Numbered from the stretch's first letter, positions 7,545 through 16,312 are shown. The stretch: 64,000 nucleotides of DNA from Sphingomonadales bacterium (GCA_009995225.1 JAACPW010000004.1:62001-126000), one strand, 5' to 3'. The notes: generated by a model not told the origin, from the letters alone. Numbers and translations: made by a program.

Positions 7545-9948
7545 GCGCCCATACTATGCCATCATGCGGATTGGAAAAATCCACAATTACACCGTGCTGG
7601 ACGCAGTCGAAGGTCACAACACACGAAAAATACCCACCGGCATCGTTGCTGATCGGCCGGCTCCCATCGACTGGATCAAACACGACGGATCGTTCTCAGA
7701 TCGCGCAAAGCACGTCTTGCGCGACACCGGCGCCGAGTGGGAAAAGGGGAAAATCCTTGCCGTTGAAGTCCTCGTCACGACTTCGCCGGAGTGGTGGAAG
7801 AACGCGTCCCCCGAACAGAAAGCGGGATGGGCCAAAGCAAATTTCGAGTTTGCGCAGGATCGGTTCGGACCGGGGCTCATCTCATTTATCCCGCATCTCG
7901 ATGAGAGCACTCCCCACGTGCAGTTCGTTGGCCTGCCGCTGTATAATGCCAAAAAGGGCACGCCGGGCCCGAAACCATCAAAGCCTGAGAGCATTGCTCG
8001 CCGCGCCAAGGAAGAAGCCGAAGCGCCGGAAATCTGGCGCTTGTCCTATCACGAAAAATTCGGGGGCGATCCGGAGCGACTCGCCAAGCTTCAAACGCGC
8101 TATCACTGCTACGTGGCACACTTGGGCCTCGAACGTGGCAAGGACACCCGCGGCCTGAACATCAGGCATCAGACCTTGAAAGAATACAAACTCAAGCTTC
8201 AACAGGCGGAGCAAAAGCTGTTCGAACAGCAAAAGGCGATCGATGCCCAGTGGGCGAAGATCGCCGAAACCCAGACCATGCTCGAACACTACGATCGGCA
8301 GCTTGCCGAAAAGCACAAGCGATTTGCAGAAGCAAAATCTCAGTTCGATGAGAAACAGCTCAAGCATTTCGCTGAGACAGAGAAGTTCCGGGTCTGGGAG
8401 GAGGCATTCGCACAAAAGGAACACGAGTTCGACAGGCGCCTCAAAGCACTTGCGGCCAATGAAGAAGCAGTTGCCGCGCGCACGGCAGATATCAACCGGC
8501 GTGACGCCCAGATCGCAAAGCGCGAGAAAGAGCTGGACTTGGCCGTGGCTGCGCAGGCTGAAGAACGCCTGCGTCTTTACGAAAAGCTAGTGGAGGTAAG
8601 CGCGAAGGAAGGCACGTTAGAGGATCGCGGTCGCCGCGTCACAGAGCGGGAGACGATCGTGACCAATCGTGAAGCGGTTGTCACGGAACGAGAGAGTTCG
8701 CTCGAAACGACGTTGGCGCAAGTGGCGATCCTGGGGCGCATCATTACCAGGAAAATCGCAGGCACATGGAACAGGACAGATGCAAAGCCAGAATTCACTG
8801 ACGATGCGTTGACCACCGAGGAACGAAAGGCTCTCAGATCTCCATTGCCACCCATCCTCGGCGAAGCGATGCGTCTTGCGGTGGGCTTTGCAGATCAGCG
8901 GAAAAAACTGCGGGCGAAAGCGAAAAAGGCGCTGGCTCGGCTATTTAACAGCAGGGCAGCCGTCACCGAAAGAGAGGCGAGTGCTGCTGCAACCCATACT
9001 GCAGCGTTGGGGATTGTTCGAAACGCAACGGCTGCCCAAGCCGATGCGGACATGCGCATCGCTGAAGTTGAGCGCCGCGAACAGCTGGTCGCCGCCCAGG
9101 AATCGGCCGTAGCCAAAGACAGGCTTGAAGCGGAAGCCATGCTCGACCACGCGGCCACACGCATTGCTGAGGTGAAATCAGCCGAAGCGGCGCTGCCAAC
9201 GCTGACCGCGCAATTAACGCAAACGAGGTCAGAAATCGAAACGGCGAACGCGGATCTCGAACGTGTTCGATCGACAGTTGAAGAAGGGAAAACCGCAGAG
9301 GTTGCAGCGCGAAACAGCGCGGCCGCTGCAGAACGTCAACGCGATGCGGATCTTGCGGCTGCCGATGCAGCCCGGGCAGAGGCCGATGAGGCGCGTGACA
9401 AGGCAATGGCTGAAAAGACCATCCTTGCACAGGTTAAGGCCGATCGAGCCGCACTGGAAGCGGACAAAGCGAGCTTGCAGGGTGACGTCGATACACTTCG
9501 CGCTAACAAGGAGAGCCTTAATCTCGAGAAGCAGTTGTTCGAAAATGAACGTGCCGAATTCGATGAAGTCAAAAACACGCATACGATATCGACGAAGCTA
9601 CTGGCAGGCATCCTCGAATCAAACCAGCACGCCCGCATGAACGAAAACACCCTAGAGGTCTTCGCTCCGGGGCAGATCGACGGGGTTCCTCAAGTGACCG
9701 TGGACGCAACTGGGTTTGCTCCGTGGCTCCCCGCGCTTGTGGACACATACGCAGGATACAATGAGCAATGGTTCTCGCTTGGCAAAATCGAAACACAATT
9801 GGCGGACCAAATTCGGACCTTGGCAGAGCAATTCCCGGAGAAGCGGGCAGAACTGCGGGCGCAGGTTGAACAAATTAAGGCGTCGGCAGCACTGCACCAA
9901 AAGCCAATGTGGTCAACGCGGGACCAGCAGGGAGGGATTGGTGGCTGA
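7537..9948 (+). CDS. MOBV-type relaxase (Mob_Pre family) with long coiled-coil tail
   Basis: 803 aa from ATG at 7537, with GGAGG at 7524-7528; the longer open frame upstream is spurious because it overlaps the short relaxase-like gene. The Mob_Pre domain covers ~1-210. His27 in VEGHNTRK matches the nucleophile HNxR of MobM. H120, E123 and H127 in HLDESTPHVQF match the metal site of MobM (His126, Glu129, His133), but the last ligand (MobM His135) is Gln129. Residues ~210-690 are heptad-like coiled coil rich in Glu, Ala, Arg and Gln. The last ~110 residues form a globular-looking end. Relaxases nick oriT and pilot the strand in conjugation. No mating-pair or coupling gene is visible, so the element is mobilisable at most. 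Confidence 0.8.
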   Translation: MDKRPYYAIMRIGKIHNYTVLDAVEGHNTRKIPTGIVADRPAPIDWIKHDGSFSDRAKHVLRDTGAEWEKGKILAVEVLVTTSPEWWKNASPEQKAGWAKANFEFAQDRFGPGLISFIPHLDESTPHVQFVGLPLYNAKKGTPGPKPSKPESIARRAKEEAEAPEIWRLSYHEKFGGDPERLAKLQTRYHCYVAHLGLERGKDTRGLNIRHQTLKEYKLKLQQAEQKLFEQQKAIDAQWAKIAETQTMLEHYDRQLAEKHKRFAEAKSQFDEKQLKHFAETEKFRVWEEAFAQKEHEFDRRLKALAANEEAVAARTADINRRDAQIAKREKELDLAVAAQAEERLRLYEKLVEVSAKEGTLEDRGRRVTERETIVTNREAVVTERESSLETTLAQVAILGRIITRKIAGTWNRTDAKPEFTDDALTTEERKALRSPLPPILGEAMRLAVGFADQRKKLRAKAKKALARLFNSRAAVTEREASAAATHTAALGIVRNATAAQADADMRIAEVERREQLVAAQESAVAKDRLEAEAMLDHAATRIAEVKSAEAALPTLTAQLTQTRSEIETANADLERVRSTVEEGKTAEVAARNSAAAAERQRDADLAAADAARAEADEARDKAMAEKTILAQVKADRAALEADKASLQGDVDTLRANKESLNLEKQLFENERAEFDEVKNTHTISTKLLAGILESNQHARMNENTLEVFAPGQIDGVPQVTVDATGFAPWLPALVDTYAGYNEQWFSLGKIETQLADQIRTLAEQFPEKRAELRAQVEQIKASAALHQKPMWSTRDQQGGIGG

Positions 9949-9967
9949 CGTGCACATTGCGTCGTCC

Positions 9968-10018
9968 GCTTTCGGGAGGGCGATCCGGCCTGGTCTATGA
10001 CTGCAACTGGGTGGATAG
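9968..10018 (+). repeat. 51-bp interspersed repeat, copy 1
   Basis: GCTTTCGGG... ATGACTGC...TGGGTGGATAG. It matches copy 2 (17908-17958) at 38 of 51 positions by hand alignment, same orientation and no gaps. The consensus (ATGACTGCnnnTGGGTGGATAG) resembles small intergenic repeats I associate with sphingomonads. Confidence 0.55.
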
Positions 10019-11017
10019 GCGAATGGCCACTTTCGGGTGACAGAACGCGATAGCTGCCGTTGATCCCAGCCGAGTAATGCGTCGTCTCCCGACCAGACTC
10101 AGTCGTTCACGAAAGCCACCATGAAGGTCCGCTCACGGCGTAAGCTGCTGATCGGATACGTCGAAGCCGAGGTTCAATATAGCGCCCTTATCTGAGTCAG
10201 TAGACCAGTCGCCCGCGCTTCCCGAAAGCGGGCACAGGCTGTGCGGCAGCAATTTCCGCTTAAGATCGACGCATGCCTGTCGGCAAGTGTTCTTCCTTTT
10301 TGGCTAATGACTGCCAAGGGTAACGGCAATAACCGGCTCCCAGCTTGACCACGCCGCCTCGCGTTGCAGAACCGCGTGGCGTTTACAAGAGCAACATCCA
10401 GCAGAGGAGCATGCCGCGTCGGCCGCAGTCTCCGGACATCGTCGGGACTATGAAAAGCGCCCCGCCGTGCGCTCGGCGGCAGTGTACGTGTTCGCAGGGC
10501 AGAAGAATCGTCTTGAGCAGTTCATCCACACCACGAGCATCGTCCGCGCGCGAATTAAAATCGGCGGCAATTTCCTCCTGATCTTTGAGAAGACGATAAA
10601 GCAGGGCCGAGTGGCACGATCATCTGTGTTCGCGCCGGGACACACAGCGAGCTCTTCAAATGAGCGCGACCGCCTGATCCTTCCACCGGGATAGGAGCGC
10701 CTGCAGTTTCGCGGCCCATGCGTCGAGCGCTCTTTGCTTCGCGTTTGCGGCAAAAACACGATTCTAAGGGCGCCTTCAGCGGACCGCCACGTAAACTTCC
10801 GGCATTGCTTTTGATCAAGCTCCACGCCCTTCTATGGCATAGCCGCTCGTCAAGCGCCACTGGCTGATTTCTATCAACCACTTTTAAGGACGGACGCTAA
10901 CAGAAGCTTCAAATCTCAAGTCAACATCTTCGACCGCTCCTGCTTCGCCTTAAATAAGCCTCTCAAATAAACGGCATTATCTCCGTCGGGATCCGACAGC
11001 GGGCGCATGGTTTGCGC
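10019..11017. other. Mostly gene-free stretch with transposase debris
   Basis: About 1 kb between the relaxase and the export operon. Apart from the IS5-type relic at 10437-10610, no frame has a ribosome site, recognisable motif or plausible composition. It looks like decayed insertion DNA, and composition falls to lower GC toward 10,880-11,017. No promoter for the minus-strand operon is expected here because that operon ends at 11018. Confidence 0.5.
10437..10610 (+). pseudogene. IS5-family transposase relic (C-terminal fragment)
   Basis: In the frame through 10467 the sequence reads VRSAAVYVFAGQKNRL, then FIHTTSIVRARIKIGGN. IS5-type transposases end with a segment like R-x-x-VEHVFAxQKxR, xFIRTIGIxRAxxKIGxANL. 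The order and spacing agree over about 45 residues. The rest of the gene is absent and no terminal inverted repeats were found, so this is a decayed remnant. Identification is by memory of the family motif. Confidence 0.5.
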
Positions 11018-11617
11018 TCAGTGCGCCTTGGTATTCTCACATGACCCAAGGTATGAGTCTGACAAGATATCTGAAAATACCACATCGTCCAATTCAGGCC
11101 TGTCCAAGTCAGTTATGTTAAAATTGATATTCTTCTGAAAAAAATTCCCGAGATTACGATTCTGAGATTTGTCAACCAGAAAGCTCCGGACCCTAGCATT
11201 ATCATCTACGACATAATAAATAATTTCTCTTTCATCAGACGATAAAATATAGTCTTGAACAAAAATTCCCGAATGATGTATCTTACGATTGTAGTATCCG
11301 ACGATCCGCGCGTTAATTTTATTGAAGGCTAATATGTCGCCAACTTCACCTTGCGGTCCACAATTCCGCCTCCAGATTATTTTTAGTTCTGAACTGCTGA
11401 GACAAAACATGTCGCCCGCTGAACAATCGTCAATTGGACGGCTTACAACCCTATCTGCTACCGGAGAAATTATAGAACCTTCTTTCAGATCAATTTGGAA
11501 AGCTGGTATAACAGTATATCGATCTATTGAAATATTCTTTGAAGCTATTACTTGATGAGGAAACGTCATCACTACAAGAAAGCTGAAAAATTTAGTAAAT
11601 TTTATTCGAGTGGGCAT
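11018..11617 (-). CDS. Small exported protein at the end of the C39-export operon
   Basis: 199 aa from ATG at 11617, chosen for GGGAGG 5 nt upstream. Residues 1-~26 (KFTKFFSFLVVMTFPHQVIA) look like a Sec signal peptide ending in an AxxA-like site. The mature part has two Cys (MFCLSSSE, WRRNCGPQGE) that could form a disulphide in the periplasm, and mixed beta-strand character. Not recognised. It is clearly AT-richer than the rest of the window, as expected for transferred DNA. It is the last gene of the export operon, separated from the double-glycine-leader gene by a perfect hairpin, and could be an immunity, receptor or accessory protein. That role is a guess from position only. Confidence 0.6.
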   Translation of the reverse strand: MPTRIKFTKFFSFLVVMTFPHQVIASKNISIDRYTVIPAFQIDLKEGSIISPVADRVVSRPIDDCSAGDMFCLSSSELKIIWRRNCGPQGEVGDILAFNKINARIVGYYNRKIHHSGIFVQDYILSSDEREIIYYVVDDNARVRSFLVDKSQNRNLGNFFQKNINFNITDLDRPELDDVVFSDILSDSYLGSCENTKAH

Positions 11618-11645
11618 GATAACCTCCCAAGATCTTATGGATGTC

Positions 11646-11673
11646 GGAGACGCCGAAGTTGTTCGGCGTCTCC
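11646..11673. terminator. Perfect 12-bp hairpin between substrate and last operon gene
   Basis: GGAGACGCCGAA-GTTG-TTCGGCGTCTCC, with no T-tract. It lies just after the stop of the 330-aa gene on the minus strand and 29 nt before the ATG of the 199-aa gene. Most likely it partially terminates transcription or protects the 3' end of the upstream message, so that the two genes are expressed at different levels. Confidence 0.6.
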
Positions 11674-11679
11674 CGTTAA

Positions 11680-12672
11680 TCAATGCAGGTTTACATCGGG
11701 ACTACTGGTACCACCTCCGCCGCCACCACCATAGCCACCGCTTCCGGACGAAGAGCCACCCGAAGGCGGTGTGCCGCCGCTGGTTGATGATCCACTGGCG
11801 CCGCCGCATTCGTTTGCTAGATCAGCCCCAGCCTGGCCAGCCCCTGGCTCAATGGATAGGGTCAACGTAAGCGTCGCATTATACCCCGCTCCGGGACTCG
11901 ACCAGAAGCTGGAGATTCCGGCTGCACCAAGTATTGTTCTCCCGACAGAATTATTCATGCTCTCTAGCTGAGAGAAGGTACTCGTCTGCTGCCATCGCTC
12001 AGTCACCTGCTCGGCACTTAGTCCAGCTAAACTTTGGCTATTGTCCGCCGCCCATTGTTGAAATTGACCGTTTGTAAGAGACTCAACTGCTCGCAATTGA
12101 TGTCCGACCTCGTGAACGATCAGCCAGTCCGCAATGTCACTATTTATGTTCTGACCCTGAATGGTTGGCGTATTAATCAAATCAAGGAGAGACGGATCGA
12201 CAACAGCAAAATCGTCAAAGCTTCCGCCAGCGCCATTTGTTGTTGTAAGGCTTGAAGAGAATACGAAATCATATCCGTCGAGAATTTCAAGTAACTCACC
12301 TGCGCTGAAAGCAATTTCAAAATTTTGACCGTCTATGGTGACCTGTCCTCTGAACACTGTATCCGGATTGATTGAGCCGAGCTGGCCTTTGATTTGGTTC
12401 AAGCGGTCTTCAAATGCCTGCTTCTTATTATTATCGAGGTTTGGGTCATCCTCCGGCGCTGTCTCATCATCACAAAAGGTTTCATCACTCATCGGCGGTG
12501 GTTCATCGCCACCGCCACTTCCGCCATAGGTGCCAGTCTCAAAACCCCCTCCACTGCCGCCAAACAGATTATCAAATTCCCATCCTGACGGTCTCCATCT
12601 ATGCACGACAATGCCACCGCTTACGATCTCAAGTTCTTCGTCGGTCAGTGGTCTGAATAGATTATTCACCAT
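11680..12672 (-). CDS. Double-glycine-leader protein with HEVGH motif: putative substrate of the C39 exporter
   Basis: 330 aa from ATG at 12672 with AAAGGAGCGAG just before it. Residues 9-20, LTDEELEIVSGG, fit the bacteriocin-type leader at every key position (L-12, T-11, E-8, L-7, V-4, G-2, G-1), so a C39 peptidase should cut after G20. The mature part has a Gly-rich linker (~38-56), an acidic segment, a central domain and H187-E-V-G-H191 in ADWLIVHEVGHQLRA, a zinc-metallopeptidase signature preceded by hydrophobic helix residues. The C-terminus is a Ser/Gly tail (GSGGYGGGGGGG). It is far longer than usual leader peptides of this class. Third zinc ligand and fold are not identified, so protease activity is unproven. 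Lower GC than the flanks. Confidence 0.75.
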   Translation of the reverse strand: MVNNLFRPLTDEELEIVSGGIVVHRWRPSGWEFDNLFGGSGGGFETGTYGGSGGGDEPPPMSDETFCDDETAPEDDPNLDNNKKQAFEDRLNQIKGQLGSINPDTVFRGQVTIDGQNFEIAFSAGELLEILDGYDFVFSSSLTTTNGAGGSFDDFAVVDPSLLDLINTPTIQGQNINSDIADWLIVHEVGHQLRAVESLTNGQFQQWAADNSQSLAGLSAEQVTERWQQTSTFSQLESMNNSVGRTILGAAGISSFWSSPGAGYNATLTLTLSIEPGAGQAGADLANECGGASGSSTSGGTPPSGGSSSGSGGYGGGGGGGTSSPDVNLH

Positions 12673-12692
12673 CTCGCTCCTTTACATTTCAT

Positions 12693-13490
12693 TTAGCGGA
12701 TACTAATTGCTCGCAATGAGCAATATTTGGTTTTTATTATTGCAGCATTCATGAACTCAAATAAAGGAATGGGATTCGAGTGGAGTTCCCATTCCCATAA
12801 TGCGCAAAGAAAGATTCTCTGGTTGACTAGGATTGCGGGTCGAAGTGGAAGAATCGGTGCGTTGAGAAAACCTTTCGAGTAAAGGAACGTCTGCAAAAGC
12901 ATCCGCGCAGTTCGTCCGTTACCGTCACTGAAAGGGTGTGCAATTAGAAAATCGACAAAAAGCCAGATTGCACGCTCCAATACTTGATCAGCTGCGCATG
13001 TTTCTGAGAAGGCGTCCAGCCATTCCGTGAGAAACGCCTCTGGAGGCGCGTTGCAGTCAAACAGCACCTTGTGACCGGACTTGAAAGGGGTAGTGCTGAT
13101 GCGGCCGTGCCGGAGCTCCTCGCTCCCTCCCAGCACTCGATTGATGTTGATCACAGCAGACACGTCAAGCGTTCCTGTTCCGACGGCCTGCCACGCCGCG
13201 AAAGCGCCGAGCTCGCTTGGAGGTCGCGCGTGAAATGGCGCACCGAGGCCGGATTCATAGTCTACGCCGAGAAACGCCAGAGTGTCGTTCATGCGGAGGG
13301 CAATGGGGAGCAAATGAGAGAAATGCCGATAGAGGTCTGCTTCGAGACCCACCGGCCAGCAATCTTTGCCAAGTCCTTCGATCACAAGTTCGGAAAGCGA
13401 GATGTTTGAGAACTTGACCTTCAGACAGTCGGGCAAGCACGGCTTAGGTTGCCGGCGGATCTGGAACGCGTTAGGATTAGTTTGCAACAT
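12693..13490 (-). CDS. Fic-domain protein (putative AMPylase)
   Basis: 265 aa from ATG at 13490, inside the 3' end of the sulfotransferase gene (14-nt overlap), with GAAGAG upstream; a TTG at 13505 is an alternative. H185-PFSDGNGR-TA-R196 is the complete Fic motif HPFx(D/E)GNGRxxR, so the nucleotidyl-transfer site should be active. Fic enzymes usually move AMP from ATP onto Ser, Thr or Tyr hydroxyls of proteins. I see no clear (S/T)xxxE(G/N) autoinhibitory helix at either end and no adjacent small antitoxin gene. Its place between the sulfotransferase and the secreted protein, in the same operon, suggests it modifies the exported protein or an operon partner rather than acting as a toxin-antitoxin module. 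That is inference. Confidence 0.8.
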   Translation of the reverse strand: MLQTNPNAFQIRRQPKPCLPDCLKVKFSNISLSELVIEGLGKDCWPVGLEADLYRHFSHLLPIALRMNDTLAFLGVDYESGLGAPFHARPPSELGAFAAWQAVGTGTLDVSAVININRVLGGSEELRHGRISTTPFKSGHKVLFDCNAPPEAFLTEWLDAFSETCAADQVLERAIWLFVDFLIAHPFSDGNGRTARMLLQTFLYSKGFLNAPILPLRPAILVNQRIFLCALWEWELHSNPIPLFEFMNAAIIKTKYCSLRAISIR

Positions 13491-14061
13491 AACCGAACTC
13501 TTCAATAGTCGCTCGATCTAATTCAGCGATGATCGCTTTCGATCGATCGTTGAGTTGTTCCGTGAAGGCCCTACCGGAAGCTTTGGAAGCATTTTCGTGA
13601 GGAACTGCCACAGTGGAACCGAACCTTGCTGCAAGCTCCTGCATTGCGGCCTCAATATCTTCGAACCGAAAGACAGTGGTTACGCCCTCCCACCATCGCT
13701 TCTGGTCAATGCCGAACCAGTTTGCCTTGGCCTCAGACATTGCGTTGTACTCGATCCAATCGTTAAGTCCGAACCGACCGGCGATTAATGACGAAAGGTT
13801 GTTGCGGAGCATTGCAGCGTACATAGGGCTCCGCTGGAACTTGTAGAGTGAGACGTATCGCTCCCATGGATTGCGTACGACACAGAATGAGAAGAACTGA
13901 TCCCAGTCATCCTGAAGAAATTTGCTGCGGATCGTACTCGCGTAAACATGTGCGAAACGAAAAGAATCAGCATCGTCGAGACGTAGCAGTCGCACGATGG
14001 AGCGCCCGGCTGTCTTTGGGTTGTGAACGAAGACCAGCTTCTTGGGGTGATCAAGATACAT
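13477..14061 (-). CDS. Sulfotransferase (Sulfotransfer_2-like)
   Basis: 194 aa from ATG at 14061, overlapping the end of the exporter gene by 11 nt. The PAPS-binding 5'-phosphosulfate loop is VHNPKTAGRSI (residues ~12-22) and the 3'-phosphate-binding segment is CVVRNPWERYVSLY (~60-73), both typical of PAPS-dependent sulfotransferases. It is short but both cofactor motifs are intact. It would transfer sulfate to an acceptor hydroxyl. In Xanthomonas RaxST sulfates a Tyr of the RaxX peptide exported by RaxA/RaxB; the present protein sits in a comparable operon but belongs to a different sulfotransferase branch, so its acceptor (Tyr of the substrate, a glycan or a lipid) is open. Confidence 0.75.
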   Translation of the reverse strand: MYLDHPKKLVFVHNPKTAGRSIVRLLRLDDADSFRFAHVYASTIRSKFLQDDWDQFFSFCVVRNPWERYVSLYKFQRSPMYAAMLRNNLSSLIAGRFGLNDWIEYNAMSEAKANWFGIDQKRWWEGVTTVFRFEDIEAAMQELAARFGSTVAVPHENASKASGRAFTEQLNDRSKAIIAELDRATIEEFGYVAN

Positions 14062-16312
14062 CGGAACGGACTCCCCTGTCCAAGTTCAGAAAATCGGGGG
14101 CCGTGACCACTGGCCCTTTAGGATCAGGCGACGGGCTAGTATCTGCTGAAAAAGGACGAAATGGCACGATAGACTGGTCGCCTGATGGTGCAGCGCTCCT
14201 CTTGGATACGCTACCGTGCCGGCACTCAATGACACGTAAGGCCGCTTCGAGCGTTGCCGGCCGATGCGCAACCGCGATGCGGGTAATGTTTAGTGCTTTG
14301 AGAACATCGAGGATCTTACCCTCGTTCTCTGCATCGAGATTTGCTGTTCCCTCGTCGAGGATCAGAACCTTCGGTTCAGGATAGAGCGCCCTTGCCAAAA
14401 GCACGCGCTGGAGCTGTCCACCTGACAGCACCGAGCCCATGTCGCCAACGAGCGTCTCGTAACCCATAGGCGTGGCCTCGATCTCGGCGTCAATCTGCGC
14501 CATGCGGGCAACCTCGCGAACGCGCTCCATATCGATTTCAGGATCGAAGAAGGCAATGTTTTCAGCCAGCGAACCGGCATAGAGCATGTCGCCCTGCGCA
14601 ACCGAGCCGATGCTGCGGCGATATTTTCCTTTGCGATAAGAGGAGATCGGCCGCTCGCCGAGCCGGATAGCCCCGCTCGTCGGGTTGAACAGGCCCATAA
14701 GAATCTTCATCAGCGTGGTCTTGCCGCCACCCGAAGGACCCGTGATCGCAATGAACTCGCCAGGCTCGATGGTGAGGCTCACCCCGTTCAGCACCATCGG
14801 CTCGTTGGTGCCGTAACGATAGAATACCCGGTCAAGCACCAGCGGCTTGCTAAAGTCCGGTTCCTCATTACTCCTTTCGGCCTCGCCCTCCTCGGTTGGC
14901 GTGAGGGCAATGTCGGCAATGCGGGTGAGGTGAACCTTGACGATCTGGTAGTTGATTGCCTGCTCCGTGATCCGCATGCCTGCATCGAGGAACTGCTGCT
15001 TGTAGGCTTGGAATGCGAAGATCATGCCGACTGTCAGAACGCTGTCGAATGCAAGACTGATCGCCACATAGACGAACACCACGCGCTCGGCGCCGATCAC
15101 GAACTGGCCGAGGGCGTCGAACCCAGCGGTGAGACGCCCGAGCTTGACCTGTGCATTGACCGCATCGGCCTTGCTCTTCTGCCACAGCCGCTGGCGATTG
15201 CCTTCCTGCCCGAACGCCTTGATCGCCGCTATGCCGCGCACGCTCTCGATAAAGTTGGAGTTCTCTTTCGCCATCGTGGTGATAACGTCGAGATTGCGGA
15301 GCTTGATCGCCTGCAAGAAGGCAAGACGCAGGGCGACGTAGAACCCGAGGGCGACACAGGCGACACCGCCCAGTATTGGCGAGTAGACAAACATCAGCGC
15401 CAGCGTCAGCATCGCCATCAGCCCATCGATGAAGGCCGCGATCATCCCCTGGCTGATCAGCTGGCTGATGGGCTGGGTCGAACCGAACCGCGAGATGATG
15501 TCGCCCACGTGCCGTTTCTCGAAATAGTCGAGGGGCAAGCGCATCAGGTGCCGGAACAGGTTGACGATCACTTGATAGGCGAGCGAGTTCGACAGGGTCA
15601 CCAGGATCAGCGAACGCAGCCAGCTCGCCATGAGGTTGATCACCGTGAGCCCGCCGAACCCCAGCGCCAGCATCAGCAGCAGGTCGCTGTCGAAGGCGGG
15701 GAACACCGTGTCGATCGAGATTTGCAGAAAGAATGGTGTTGCCAGCAGCACCAGCTGCATCACCAGCGACAGTAGCACGACATGACGGATTGTGCCCCAG
15801 AAGCCAGTCATCTTCGACCAGAGCTGGGTGATGTTGAGCTGACGCTGCTCAATCTTCGGCTTGAAGCTCTCCGAGCGCAGCAGATCGAGCGCGACCCCTG
15901 TCCATGAGCGGGATACGTCGGCTTCGCTCAGCACCAGGGCACCGCGTGCTGGATCGTGGATATGATAGCGCCGTCCACGGATACCGCCCGTGATCGCGGT
16001 CAGGACCACGAAGTGGTTGAGGTTCCAATGCAGGATCGCTGGCATGGCGAGATGCGGCAGATTCTTGATCTCGCCCCGCAGTGGGCGGGCATTGAACCCG
16101 ATGTCCTCAGCAACCTGCATCACCTGCTTGAGGTTTGCGCCCTTGAGGCTCATCCCGTAGCGCTGGCGCAGCGTGATGAGATCGGTCTTGTAGCCGTGGA
16201 ACCCGGCCACCATTGCCAGACACGCAAGAGCGCATTCGCTGGCCTCGCCTTGTGGAATATAGGGGGTCCGTTGCCGCCCGGAAAACTCCACAAGGTCGAG
16301 CGGGTTGTTCAT
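14051..16312 (-). CDS. Peptidase-containing ABC exporter (C39, CvaB/RaxB type)
   Basis: 753 aa from ATG at 16312, overlapping the adaptor gene stop by ATGA. The N-terminal C39 peptidase is complete: Q21 and C27 in PQGEASECALACLAM, H100 in WNLNHFVVL, D120 in HIHDPARG. A six-helix ABC membrane domain covers ~170-450. The ATPase domain has Walker A GPSGGGKTT, signature LSGGQ and Walker B VLILDEGTANLD, followed by AHRP. The protein should cut double-glycine leaders and export the cargo. A ~45-residue Pro/Ser-rich tail after the ATPase is unusual. Its obvious partner is the 330-aa leader protein two genes downstream. Confidence 0.92.
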   Translation of the reverse strand: MNNPLDLVEFSGRQRTPYIPQGEASECALACLAMVAGFHGYKTDLITLRQRYGMSLKGANLKQVMQVAEDIGFNARPLRGEIKNLPHLAMPAILHWNLNHFVVLTAITGGIRGRRYHIHDPARGALVLSEADVSRSWTGVALDLLRSESFKPKIEQRQLNITQLWSKMTGFWGTIRHVVLLSLVMQLVLLATPFFLQISIDTVFPAFDSDLLLMLALGFGGLTVINLMASWLRSLILVTLSNSLAYQVIVNLFRHLMRLPLDYFEKRHVGDIISRFGSTQPISQLISQGMIAAFIDGLMAMLTLALMFVYSPILGGVACVALGFYVALRLAFLQAIKLRNLDVITTMAKENSNFIESVRGIAAIKAFGQEGNRQRLWQKSKADAVNAQVKLGRLTAGFDALGQFVIGAERVVFVYVAISLAFDSVLTVGMIFAFQAYKQQFLDAGMRITEQAINYQIVKVHLTRIADIALTPTEEGEAERSNEEPDFSKPLVLDRVFYRYGTNEPMVLNGVSLTIEPGEFIAITGPSGGGKTTLMKILMGLFNPTSGAIRLGERPISSYRKGKYRRSIGSVAQGDMLYAGSLAENIAFFDPEIDMERVREVARMAQIDAEIEATPMGYETLVGDMGSVLSGGQLQRVLLARALYPEPKVLILDEGTANLDAENEGKILDVLKALNITRIAVAHRPATLEAALRVIECRHGSVSKRSAAPSGDQSIVPFRPFSADTSPSPDPKGPVVTAPDFLNLDRGVRSDVS

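Noticed and set aside
10448-10825. 125-codon minus-strand frame in the IS relic
   Set aside because: The plus-strand reading matches IS5 transposase motifs, whereas this frame shows only Arg/Ser-rich composition.
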